A stretch of 64,000 bases of DNA, from contig JANUWF010001614.1 of NCBI GenBank assembly GCA_026120185.1, positions 3,397,501-3,461,500 of the forward strand. Direction: 5' to 3'. A program made the position numbers and the translations under genes. The notes below the pieces were generated by a model that was not told where the DNA came from, ran no database searches, and saw only the letters and a program-made list of their open reading frames with translations. Each line of letters opens with the position of its first letter. Position 1 is the first letter of the stretch. The stretch comes from Voacanga thouarsii. Its lineage: Eukaryota; Streptophyta; Magnoliopsida; Gentianales; Apocynaceae. Of the stretch, positions 33,807-45,069 are shown piece after piece.

Positions 33807-35490
33807 TGAACGTAAATATGGCAAAAATAAAGATACCGAAGCATGTCACAGAACAAAATCAAAAATAGAGCAGCGCAGAAAATCCATATACCTCTGCGTT
33901 TTTTCACTGGTCTAGCGGGTGCCGACGCCTCGGTCTAAACCACTCCTGGTTCTGAGATCAATTCTTCAAGCCGTTGTCCCGCAAGCCATTGGCTTCTTCT
34001 AGGCATCAATGCAACCTTCTTGTCTTTTGGAATATATCCGGGCCTGAATGCCTGGTGAAAGCTATAGATGAAGTGGATGATCTTCCGATTCTGATTGAAT
34101 GCTATCAAGCATTAATTAGATAGGTTTCGCGACTCTGTTCTTGCTATTAAAAAAGCACAGATAACACACACACGACAAAAGAGAAAAAAAAGGCTTGAGG
34201 GAAAAACTAACGATGTTCTGTGAAAGACTCGTTAGTTCTATTGAATCCCAACTACCTAGATAATAGGCTATTATCTAGGCATTCAAAAATCAAACAGAAG
34301 CCCTAGGGCCCATGTCATGTTAAGCCATTAAACAGGCCTATGGACCTATGGCCCAGTTTATTGGGTTAAGCCTTTAATTTAATTTAATTATTCCTAGACT
34401 AATACAAGCTCAATAATTAAATTAATTAAATAACACAAATGGGCAAATATATAATTAAATTATTCTAGCCCAACAAATTAATCAAGTTGCTCGAATAAAA
34501 TAAAATCCATTTAAATACAAGACCAATCCCTCAACCCAAAACCATCAGGACTTATGGGCTATTCCGAGGATCAAAAGACACATCGCTTTGGCTACTAAAA
34601 TGGCTAAAATACTCTTACTATAGGAATAGCTATATTTTGTATTTTAAATATTTTCTAATATCACCATAGGAAATATTAATCCCAAGGACAATGCTATGTT
34701 AGCAAAGTCTCCGACCTACAGGTGTAATGACTAAAATACCCCTCTCGCATTGTTGTACATTTAGAGAGGAAGAGTGTACTAACACCTTTCTAAAAGACAT
34801 CTACCATCCTTAGACCTCAAGTCCAATTATCCATGACTCCAGGAATATTTTCGCTTTCCAAGGGAGTTACCCTAAAACAAACATCCAAGTCATGTTCCAC
34901 AAGGCCTTGGATATTTAGATCATTCAAACAGTCACAAGGGGTGCTATAGTCACAAATCAGCTCAACACACAAGTATATCACATATACCCAACATACAAGT
35001 ATATCAGCTTTACGATAGAACCTCAACTACAGTATATCAAAATACATGCTTCCAGCTTCGTTAGACCACCAACTCATACTTAAGTGGTAGAGTATTAGTC
35101 CACGCTGTAGGTGAAACTAGTATTACAGGTCCTATTCTATGTATTCGAAATATGCTCATGCTATAAAGTGAGTGGACTACTCACTGGCTAAAGGTAAGCC
35201 ATTCCCCATTTGGAATTCATAACATAATAACCTAAACATGATGAGATTCCCATTCTTATCAACCGGTTAAGAACAAACATTTATATGTTAAGTAACTCGT
35301 GATCCATACCTTATTGTGAAAGACCACCATTCACATAGATTACTTACTTAAACACAATGAGTCCTTTCCAAACATAAGTTGTGCATAAATAAAATGTAAA
35401 TTCACAAATAAATTTTTAAGAATAAATTCTTTTATTAATAAATTCGATAATTACATCAGAAACCTAGTCTAGAGGGCATACATTCCAACA
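33807..35490 (-). repeat. 5' LTR of element B
   Basis: 1684 bp. On the minus strand it starts TGTTGGAATGTATGCCCTCT and ends TTTACGTTCA. It is shorter than the 3' LTR (1862 bp): it lacks one unit of the TTAATTTAATTAA duplication (single copy at 34351-34443) and has a small deletion near 35105-35125. Confidence 0.92.
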
Positions 35491-36060
35491 ATCTCATGAT
35501 GTACCATGCAGTCATTAAATTCACCAAGGGGTGCACTCCTCCACGATCCGATCATAATGTCTTGTTCAATTTACCTAACCAACACTCCACTTCAATCTTA
35601 AAATCTCTAAACTTATCAAAAGAGTCAGACTTATATCTCATCAAGTAAACATAACCATACCTAGTACAATCATCTGTGAAGATGATAAAGTACTTAAAGC
35701 CGCCTCTAGATGGTGTAGACAAAAGACCACACACATCAATATGAACAAGAATCAATATCTCTTTAGCCCTATCTGCTTTTTGGTCATTTTTTCCATAAGG
35801 CAGGATTCACACTGAGACCAACTTTCCAATCTCAATGAACCTAAAGGCCCATCATGGATTAACCTCTGAATCCTAGTTAAGTTAATATGACCTAACCTTT
35901 TGTCAAAGAAATGTGTCATTGACATTAGTCTTTCTCTTCCTATTTAAAGGTTTAGATTGAGGGTTATTTAATTGATTATTAGTAGGATTAATGAAGAATA
36001 GGTTTTCATACATGTACCCAGTACATAAAACTTCTTCATTTCTTTATTAGTTTTGCAATT
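35491..36060 (-). pseudogene. element A integrase and GAG-pre-integrase
   Basis: This continues the integrase gene interrupted by B. 35552-35755 reads VHIDVCGLLSTPSRGG (first Asp) and FTDDCTRYGYVYLMRYKSDSFDKF. The GAG-pre-integrase domain follows at 35765-35930. The frame is better preserved than in B over the core. Stops lie near 35758 and beyond. Confidence 0.85.
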
Positions 36061-37135
36061 AAAACCAAATTATGTAAAAAAAAAAACCAGGTACAAATAA
36101 AATATCCTTCAAAATAACTATTCTATTACAATAAAAAACTAATTCCAGTTTTCCCATTACAAAGGCCCATACTAATGCTCCATTACCCACGCATAGTCCA
36201 TGTTTGCACTTTTGGAGTTTTCTTATCTTTCTAAACCCTTGCAAGGAGTTACAGATGTAATCAGTGGCTCCTGAATCAACAATCCAAGTAGAAGTTGATC
36301 CAACTATTAATATAGACTCTAGATAAAAAACATTACCTGGGGCGTTTTTCTTGGCTTGAAGATCTGAACACTCTTTTTTCCAGTGTCCCTTCTTTCCAAA
36401 CTTAAAGCCTATTCCCTTGGGTTTGTCTTTGGGCTGGGACTCAAGTTAGACTGTTGCATTACCCTTCTTCTTCTTGAACTTTCTAGGCTTGGGCCCAATT
36501 CTTTAAAAAGAAGTAATCATAGCTTTTGATTGTGGCTTTATGACATTCTCCGCCACCTAAAGCTCTTTTATTAACTCAGTTAAACTCATGTTTAATTTGT
36601 TCAAGTTGTAGTTCAATTTGAACTGAGTAAAAGAGCCCCGCAAAGATTTAAGAATCATGTCCACTTATCTCTCAGGGTTAATCACAACCCCCAAGACTTT
36701 TGCTTCTTCAAAAATAGCAATCATTTTGAGGATATACTCCTTGACTAATACTCTCTCAGCCATCTGGGTATTGATGATCGTTCAAAGAGCCTCCTGCCTT
36801 GTGGGCCGACTCTTATCAACGAACGTCGTGGCTAAAGATGTGCTTATGTCGTAAGCAATCACCATGTGCTCGTGTTTAGACTGAAGCACAATAGGCACGA
36901 AGGCTAACTATAGCAGTGTGCCATTTTGCCAGCTTTCTTCCATACCTTTTTAGCCTCTCGCTCCTCATTAGTTGAACTCTCCCCAATAACTGGTCAAATT
37001 TCGTAGAGGACATACTTTTACCTGTGAGTACTATGTCTAAGTTCCTTTTCCAGTCACATAGTTGGGATCCAGTAGCTTATTCTCCCGAAGAATAACGTCT
37101 AAAGGACTGAAAGAACCTCCACCAACCATTTCTAA
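36061..37135 (-). pseudogene. element A protease region and Gag
   Basis: 36061-36345 matches the degraded protease region of B (ILFVPGF block near 36205-36225). The Gag zinc knuckle is near 36365-36410 and has lost one Cys (the codon reads Phe or Lys by frame). The UBN2 core with LNYNLNKLNMSLTEL-like sequence lies at about 36570-36625, and the N-terminal part reaches about 37130. It is collinear with B 30845-31995 but shows many independent stops. Confidence 0.78.
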
Positions 37136-38526
37136 AAATAAAAAATACAAGTCATTCACAGTTTTTTGGAAAAATAAAATAATTTTGTACATTTTATCCT
37201 CATATTAAATTTGATAATAGTTAACCCTATCATTCTTATCTTTAACATGATTAATTTGGCTCCTAGGAAAACTAACATATCTTCTTAGGAAGATTAACAG
37301 TTTCCTAAGCTAAGTATGTTAACCACCACTAATTAATTTTCCTTCTTGGTAATGGTCTAGAAGATAATACCATCGAAGGGATAGTCGTTTCTTCTTATTC
37401 CCTATGGACATACCTCGTACTATAATAACCTCCAATGTGGGTTGGCCGATCATAGTACGTGTCCTCAGTTATTAATTACATCTTTCCATTAGTTCTAGAT
37501 CTTTGTAATATTTCTATCCTACAGGGGTTCACTGTTAAGGTGACGCAAGGAATGAAGATCGTGATGGAAGCTGTAGGGCCATTGGAACCTCTCTCCCGCT
37601 TACTTTTAAAAACAAGGGTTTTCTTGAAAAAATATCCTTTGAAAATTTCCACCAAGTTTTCTTTTAACTAAAAAAAAAAAATAACTAAACCCAACTTAAT
37701 GGCTTCAAAAATTTCCATTAAAACTTTCTTGAGCCTTGGGTCTCAAGTTTATATTTGACAAAAATAATTTTTCTTGTGAAAATAAATTAAAATGGTTTTT
37801 CATTCTAACTTATAGAAATTTCTAAATCCAAAATATTTTCTATGTCACAGATAAAATCCTTTTAGAAAATAACCAAGGATTAATTTTTGTTTAGGTTAAA
37901 ATTAACCATTTAATAAAAGAAAAATAATTTTTTTTCTTGTCAAAAATTCCTAAAGACTTTGGTCTTTGAGAAAACGTGCATATAGGTACTAAAATATACA
38001 ACATGCTAGAAAACTGCAAATGTTTTCATGTTTTTCAATTTTTTAAACCTAAGTGGCCAAAGAATAGAATTAAATATATTAATTAAATTAATTAATGGTC
38101 TTGTTATTCCTAAATTCTTTCCAATTATTTTTCATGCAAAAATATTCAATGAATATTAATTATTGCAAAAATAATAACTCCGCCCGGTATGGGACCAAAA
38201 ATGAAAAATAAATTATGCAAAAATTACAAGAAAAAAATTATAAAAAAAACACCTTGGTCTTGCGCACCCGCCACACTGGATTATGGCCTATGTACCCATA
38301 GCCCATGGACCACCCACCCGCACCTAAACCCGGTTGCCCAAATACCCGCCCGCGACCTAGTCATAATTGTGACCAAAGCCGCGAGAGGATGCCTATGAGC
38401 CTCCCCTGGATTTGGTGCAAAATGTACCAAACCATGGAAGGCTCGAGCCATGTGGTGGCTTCCCAGTTGCAGCTTGGTCTGGGTGCCTCCTTAGCTTGAG
38501 ACCCATCGAGCTGCAGCCCAGCTTCA
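37136..38526 (-). other. 5' leader of element A
   Basis: Noncoding. It matches the leader of B in its AT-rich part (for example 37730-38190 against 32690-33160) and in the start of the GC-rich part (38255-38400). It ends at the LTR boundary without a primer site, so sequence next to the LTR was lost or replaced. Short ORFs at 38189-38591 are in GC-rich leader sequence and have no family features. Confidence 0.7.
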
Positions 38527-40000
38527 TGAAGGATCATGGAAAACATCAACGAAAAATGCAGTGAAAATTTTTTCAGTTTTCCGAGCCACATCTAGGATAG
38601 GATGCTTACTTTTCCTTGCTGGTCACGAATTAACCAACGTAGGAACGAGTTGCACTAGAACTTCTTGCATTAGAATGGGGGAAAGAGGCCCCTTGTTGCT
38701 CAACAAGAATTCCTACCAATCTTCTACTCTAATACATCAAACGTCTCCAAGCTTCTTCTCTTCATCTTCCGGAGTATGACTCTACCTTGTTCTTAGCATT
38801 AGCTTGGTGAGAGCTCCTTTTTGGATTAAAAAAAAAAACACTCTACCAGAGAGCAGGAAGAGAAAGAACGTTAAAGAGAAAAATAGGAGACGGCACTCTG
38901 ATCAATTCTTCTTGCACAGCACTTGTTTTTTTTTTTTTTTTTTCCCATATATGCTTCGGCCAGCCTTAGGGCTTCTAAAGCCCTAATGGCCAAAAATCAC
39001 CAAGCCCAATTAGGCTAGGTGTTGTCCTAAAATAACATAGCAAAACTGGCCCAATCCTTTTAATGAATTAATTACCTTTTCTGGGCCTCCAAGACTAATT
39101 AATTAATTTTAATCGAACATTTAATATATGTCAACATATATCAGCCCAATTAATTAATTTATTCCAACCCAATTTTCTTAATTAATTAATTATCTTTTCT
39201 AGGTCTTATTAAAACCCAAGACTAATTAATTAATTCTAATTGGACTCTTAGAATAAATTTTATTTCTCTTCCAAATAATTATCCATTAAGCCCAAATTGT
39301 GTCTAAACAATACTAAGATAACTTGAGCTACTTCGGGGACCAAGAGATATATTATTCATGACTACTAAAATGACCAAATTTCCCTTACTATTAATTAGCC
39401 ACATTTTATCATTTTAAATATTTTCATTTATCACCATATGAAAATATTGACTCCAAGATTAATATTGCTTAAAATAATGTCTCTGACCTATAGGTGAAAT
39501 AACGGAAATATCCGTCTATGTAACACCCATCAATGAGACAGGATAAATGTACTAACACTCATCTGAAAGACATCTACCATCCTTCGATCTCTAGTCCAAT
39601 AATCCTTGACTCACTTGAATGTACTTGCTTATCATTGGAAACTACCCAAAAGCACACATTCTAGAGTTAAATTCCCAGGGCCTTGCATCATTTAGATTAT
39701 CCTGGACAATCACAAGGGGGTTATTTAACTTCACTAAGTGAAGCATAGAAACTCTGTTGCATGAGTCTATCTTAACTAACTAGAGTAATACGCCAACATA
39801 TAACAATATTGATCTCACAAAAGAAACTTCACCCAACATACATTAAACTATAGAACCCTAGCTTCACCAGACCACCAACTCATACTCAAGTATGAAGGTA
39901 TCCGTCCACGTTGTAGTAGTAATAGTCTGGTCTCTATAATTATAGTACTTTTAGAGAGACCATTACTACAAGTCCAGTTCTATGTATTCGAAATATGCTT
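38527..40000 (-). repeat. 5' LTR of element A, interrupted by C
   Basis: On the minus strand it ends ATGATCCTTCA at 38527. It is homologous to the copia-1 LTR: the TTAATTAATTA blocks at 39060-39240 and the block around 38560-38830 both match. It stops at 40000 after AAATATGCTT, where the LTR of C starts. The outer 300 or so bases of the LTR are not found in the window. A pure T-run lies at 38928-38944. Confidence 0.85.
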
Positions 40001-41412
40001 TGTTGGAATATATGCCCTCTAGACTAGGTTTCTGATGTAATTATTGAATTTATTAATAAAATAATTTATTCACAAAATTGTTTGTGAATTTTACATTACT
40101 TTTGTGCACAATTTCATTTGAAAAAGACCCATTGTGTTTAAGTAAGTGGTCAATGTGAATGGTGGTCTTTCACAGTAAGGTATGAACTACAGGTTACTTA
40201 ACACATAAACGTTAGTTCTTATCTGATTGATGAGAATGAAAATCTCATCATGTTTAGGTTATTATGTTGTGAATTTCATATGGGGAATAGCTTACCTTTT
40301 GCTAGTGAGTAGTCTACTCACTTCATAGCATAAGTGTGTTTCAAATACGTAGAACAGGACCTGTAGTAGTGATTTCTAAAAGTACTATTTAGTAGAAACC
40401 CTGACTACTACTGCTACAACGTGGACTAATACTTTATGGCTTGAGTATGAGTTGGTGGTCTGACGAAGCTGGAAGCATGTACTTTGATGTACTGTGGTTA
40501 AGGTTCTATCGTAGAGCCAATATAGTTGTATATTTGATATATGTGACTAGTTAGTTAAGAAAGACTTATACAAAATAGCTTCTATGCTATATCGCCCCTT
40601 ATAATTGTTCGAATGATCTAAATATCTAGGGCCCTAGGGAACATGACTTGGATGTTAGCTTTTTGGTAGCTCTCTTGGAAAGCAGAAACATTCTAGGAGT
40701 CATGGATCATTGGACTAAAGGTCTAAGGATGGTAGATGTCTTTTAGAGAGGTGTTAGTACTCTCTTCCTCTCTTAATGTATGGCGATGCGTAGAGGGGTA
40801 TTTTATATGGTGATATTAGGAAATATTTAAACTGCAAAATACAACTATTTATATAGCAAGGGTATTTTGGTTATTTTAGCAGCCAAGGCGATGTGTCTTC
40901 TAGTCTCCGAAATAGCCCATAAGTCCTGATGGATTTGGGTGAAGGATTTAGTATCGGATAAAATAGGTTTTATTTTATTCAGGCAGCCTAGTTTATTTAT
41001 TGGACTAGAATAAAATAAAAGTTTCAAAGAGAGAGAATTATTTATTGGCCTATTGGGTTATTTAATTAAATTAATTATTGAGCTTGTATTAGTCCAGGAA
41101 TAATTAAATTAAATTAAAGACTAAACCTAATGAACTGGGCTAAGGCTTGAGGTTTATATTAGTCCATTTGATTATTTAATTAATTTAATTATTAGGCTTC
41201 TATTAGCCTAGGAATAATTAAATTAAATTAAAAGGCTTAACCCAATGAACTGGGCCATAGGTCCAAAGGCCTATTTAATGACTTAAACATAACGTGGGCC
41301 TTAAGGCTTCTGTTTGATTTTTGAATGCCTGGAAAATAACCTATTATTATGGTTGTTGGGATCAAGGAGGAACAACAGAGGTTCACTAAGTCACGTTCTT
41401 ATTTTTTCTCCT

Positions 41413-41473
<61 letters not shown>

Positions 41474-41863
41474 CTCTTTCTTTGGGTGTGTCGAACAGGG
41501 ACACAGATATAGAGAACTCTCTTGATGCTGCTCGATAGTAGATCACCAAGAAGGGATTGAGACCATTCTTCTTAACCTATTGCTTTCACTAGCATTATCA
41601 GGCGGTGGATATATTTCGGAAGCCAAGAGGATTCACGTGAATGAGAAGAAGTAGACAGCTTGCAAGATTGCAACCGAAGGTTTCTTTGGGGAACCAGTGG
41701 CTTCAAGCATTCATCCTGAAGTAATCTAGATATCTTCCTCAGTGCCCAAGAAAACTTTAAGATGCAGAGGTATAAAAAATTTTTTCCCTTCCATTACGTC
41801 TCTACGTATGCTCTCTTTTATTAGCATGCTTCTGTGGATTCGTTTTGCCATGTTTTGCCTTCA
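40001..41863 (+). repeat. 5' LTR of copia element C
   Basis: 1863 bp. It starts TGTTGGAATATATGCC and ends TTTGCCTTCA directly before a primer site. It matches the B LTRs (inverted) throughout, including the tandem TTAATTTAATTA duplication at 41036-41260. It interrupts the LTR of A at 40000. A long CT microsatellite lies at 41417-41470. Confidence 0.9.
41417..41470 (+). repeat. (TC)27 microsatellite in the LTR of C
   Basis: 54 bases of uninterrupted TC. The B LTRs lack this expansion at the matching place (about 17380-17400 and 34165-34195, only short GA runs). Such repeats mutate fast and would be polymorphic. Confidence 0.95.
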
Positions 41864-42009
41864 AGTGTTATCAGAGACTGGTTTATATGGAAATATAGGA
41901 AGCATTGTAGTTAATAAAACTGGCCAACGATTGTTTGATATCGTTCTGTGAATCTTCGCTATTTATGGTATGGGATAGATGCTCTGTAAACCTCGTCATT
42001 GAGGTATAA
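41864..42009 (+). other. primer site and leader start of element C
   Basis: AGTGTTATCAGAGA follows the LTR directly. It matches the Met primer site with one internal change (GGT to GTT). The next about 130 bases match the leader of B next to its primer site (33660-33792 inverted). Homology ends at GGTATAA, 42009, where the TG of another LTR starts. Gag and pol of C are not in the window to the right. Confidence 0.85.
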
Positions 42010-42200
42010 TGTGATACCCAAATCCCACACGGGATTGGAATGAGAAGTGTGAATGGTATATAAGAATGGGCCTAAGTATCCATTATCACCTTGAGATATC
42101 TATTTTGGCCCAGCGAGGATGGCGGCCAAGTAGTTAACCGTTGGTGCTGCCAGGCCCATAGTCGTGCTCCGAGGTCCGCGGGCATAGGGCGTGACATTAA
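42010..42200 (+). repeat. LTR start of a further element (I)
   Basis: It begins TGTGATACCCAAATCCCAC, an LTR-like start, exactly where the leader homology of C stops. It includes a TATA-like GGTATATAAG (42056-42065). It may be a short LTR ending GCGTGACA at 42196 (187 bp), or a longer LTR cut at 42200 by element H. No matched target duplication could be read, so its nature is uncertain. Confidence 0.45.
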
Positions 42201-43198
42201 TGTAATACCCCATACTAAGCCACCTTTATTATGTGGGGAAAGTCATGCACGTCATAGCATTTTTATATTGTATTTTGTAAATTGAATTATTTTCATGAAA
42301 ATATGAGTTTCATGAATTTGTTGTTTCATGAATTAATTTGTTCTTGAAGTGATTGTGTTATTTAAGTTAGTTGAGCTTTTGTTTTATTGAGGAGCATTCA
42401 TTAGGAAGAGGATGGAGCAAGTGAGTAGGAATTAAGGGAATTTAATTAGGGAAAATTTATACAAGAATTAATGTGGAATAGTGGATAAAGCTTGATATTT
42501 AATTATGGATGTGCTTGAGTTCAAATCCTAGCTAATTCAAATCCTTTCCTTTCTTTTATTTTCTTTTCCCGAACGTTTCCTAAGCTTGGCCAAAATTCTC
42601 CTAGGGTAGCTGCAACGTTGGAGGAAAATCCTAACTAATTTAGGAGTGTGATTTATCTTGGAAATTAATTTATAAAGCATTTGAAAATAAATTAAATTCT
42701 TATTTCTAATATCTTATCATAATCTTTTAGAGAATTTTAAATATTATTAATCTAGATTTTTGAAAGCTATATCTTAGTAAATTAGTAGGAAATAAAGAAT
42801 ATAAAAATATAGCTTATTTTCTTCAAGTAGTCTCTTTTTAAGGAGATAAGTCTCCATGTTTTAATTCTCTTCAAATAATTTTAAAAGGAAATAAAGGGAT
42901 AAATGCTGGATTTTTAAATGAAGCACTTATCTTCTAGAATATGTGTTACGAAATTTTGGGGAAAAAGGGAGAGGAATTTCAGTTAGCTTCAAGAAAAAGA
43001 AAACCAGAATTTTATATTGAAAAGTAATTATTTAATGGCTATTTAAATACTCAAATTAATATAGGGAATTAATTAAATTATTTCTTAAATAAATACCCTA
43101 ATTCATTCATATATTTTTCTAGAAAATCCCTTAAAGCTGCTGCCACCCTTAAGAGCTCTTGGAGATTAATTTAAACTCTTCAAAACCTTGTTAGAGTT
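42201..43198 (+). repeat. LTR of a gypsy-like element (H), left part
   Basis: It begins TGTAATACCCCATACTAAG, a start common in plant gypsy LTRs, and continues as AT-rich noncoding sequence up to the insertion of F. There is no coding region. ORF-like stretches such as 42091-42285 cross element borders and are spurious. The likely continuation is 53657-55118. Assignment is by position and the TG start, not by a second copy. Confidence 0.5.
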
Positions 43199-44737
43199 TG
43201 ATAGGACCTAAATTAATCATATTTTTCCTAGTTATTTAAGGCTCTTTTGGGATACATTCTTTTCAATAACTAGTCATATTCCTTCATATTTGAGATTTTA
43301 CCCTTGGAACGGTATTTTGTTTATTATTTCAGATTTTATGGGTAAAACGAACAAAAATGTCGCAAAACAGAACCAAGACTGCGCCGGCCAGGACAGGGGA
43401 ATCGGCGCCGGCCATATGCTAATGGCATGAACTTCGAAGCAACGAAAAATTGTTGAAACAGACCGAAACAGAACCTAACCGGCGTCGGCTCCAGTAGCCA
43501 AGGCGGCATCGGCTTCACTCTGGATAACATTATGCTGAAATCAAGAAAAAATCGGTGAACAATGGAAGAAACAGAACACAACCAGCACCGGGTCCAGTAG
43601 CCAAGGCGACGCCGGCGGTGCCCTGAAGAAAAGGCAGAACTTTGATTTTTGGACGCAGTTTTTGATAATCTGTGAAATTTTAGTATCTTCATACTTCTAC
43701 TCGGCCAAGAACCTTATACCAATGAGTTTAGGCACCTCCTAAACCTATAAATAGATGGAAAACACAAGAGAAAAGGGGAGAATTCATAGATCATCATAGA
43801 AAATCACTCAAATCAAAGTAGGAATTCTTCAAATCAAAGAGGGTTGTGCAAGAAAGTTTGCAAAGAAAGAAGAATGAGGCTTGTCTATGAGTTCTTTCTT
43901 TTTCTTTGTTCTCTTTTTCTTGAACAATGATGTATTAATTATTTTATTGTAATTTGGTATTGTTTTAGATACTCAAGATTTTTAGGGTTATTTGATATTT
44001 TGATTAATTGATTGTTATTCTTGGTTTTTAGTTATTGGTGCGAATTACGAGATTGATTGGTTGTTTCTTTCCATTAACTTGCTTGAGAAAGAGGTTGATG
44101 ATGGTCTCAATTCATTAGTTTCATATTTGTTGTCTTTTAACTTACTTGAGAAAGGAGTTAATTGCTAAGAACAGGGTAATTAAAGGTTAATCGATGTCTA
44201 CCAGAGTATGAATTCATTGGTTAATTTCATGTTTTAAGTTTGTCAAAGTATGGAAATTTAATCAAGGATTGTGTTTAATGCATATTTTGAGTGAATTAGT
44301 TGAGACAGAGCATGTGATGCTAATTTGTCTAGAAGATAATGATTTCATGGATTGGGAAAGAAGTGAATCTATATTAATCATTTATGATGCCAAGAGAATA
44401 ATTAGTTATAATAATGGTTAGGTACTTTATGATTATGTTTGTCTAAACAATGGCTTAAATTAAATAATTTTCCATTCTTGACATGTATATATTTTTATTT
44501 TATTTTATTTTCCTTTTTATTTCATTTTCACTTTATCGAGTCGGTTAAACAATGACAAAAAAGGAATTAATGCATACTTGTTCCTTGAGGATTGACACTC
44601 GTTTGAACCCTATGCTCTGTTAATGATGAGTATGCTTGCTCATATGTGTAATTTGGGTTTAACATTTTAATTTAAACTTGATTGGGAATGTGCTTGGTTT
44701 TTATGTAATTTTTTATGCCCAAATAAATCACACATCA
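43199..44737 (+). repeat. 5' LTR of element F
   Basis: 1539 bp. It starts TGATAGGACCTAAATTA and ends TCACACATCA, giving a TGAT...ATCA inverted terminus. It has GC-rich motif copies at 43380-43625. It is related to the E LTRs along its length but clearly diverged (for example the spacer wording in 44060-44200). Confidence 0.92.
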
Positions 44738-44744
44738 AGTTTTT

Positions 44745-44762
44745 TGGCGCCGTTGCCAGGGA
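44745..44762 (+). other. primer binding site 1 of F, tRNA-Asp type
   Basis: TGGCGCCGTTGCCAGGGA, seven bases after the LTR end. It differs from the Athila/Tat consensus TGGCGCCGTTGCCGGGGA in one base. Confidence 0.9.
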
Positions 44763-44813
44763 TTAGGATATTTTCCTATTTCATCATAGAGGTGCTTTTG
44801 AAAAACTTGATTT

Positions 44814-44843
44814 GACATCAAGTTTTTTGCACCGTTGCTGGGG
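44814..44843 (+). repeat. second LTR-end and primer site copy in F
   Basis: GACATCA followed by AGTTTTTTGCACCGTTGCTGG repeats the LTR end and primer site 83 bases downstream of the first. The flanking GGGGAACAATATCATAAAAGCTTGG matches the leader of E beside its primer site (28735-28755 inverted). The second copy thus carries the original leader junction, and the first carries a clean consensus site. Confidence 0.8.
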
Positions 44844-45069
44844 AACAATATCATAAAAGCTTGGATTTCAATGATTTAATCATGTAAATATGTAAATACA
44901 TAACTATGTAAATATGTACAATGGTTCTTTTTGCAAAAAGGTGCTATCTTTTGTATGTTGTGTATTTGTGTATACCCTTGTAACCTAACCTACTAACTTT
45001 TACTATATTCTATTGACTAACTTTGTAATCTTTTAATTTTGTTTTAATAACAAATTCTGTTGGCTAACT
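44844..45069 (+). other. leader of element F
   Basis: AT-rich noncoding. It contains repeated ATGTAAATA units (44882-44925) also seen in E (28675-28715 inverted). It runs straight into integrase sequence near 45070, which marks the internal deletion. Confidence 0.75.

Larger units (their letters stand above)
17010..35490 (-). mobile_element. Ty1/copia retrotransposon B, inserted in A, split by E
   Basis: Near-complete minus-strand copia element. It has a 5' LTR 33807-35490, Met primer site 33793-33806, leader, gag, protease region, integrase (split by E at 21066-30322), reverse transcriptase, RNase H, purine tract and 3' LTR 17010-18871. Flanking five-base repeats ATCTT and ATCTC differ by one base, and the sequences outside join into one integrase gene of element A. 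Without E the element is about 9.2 kb. All genes are broken. Confidence 0.92.

Noticed and set aside
41314..41538. ORF with a long Leu-Ser repeat
   Set aside because: Translation of the (TC)n microsatellite in the LTR of C.
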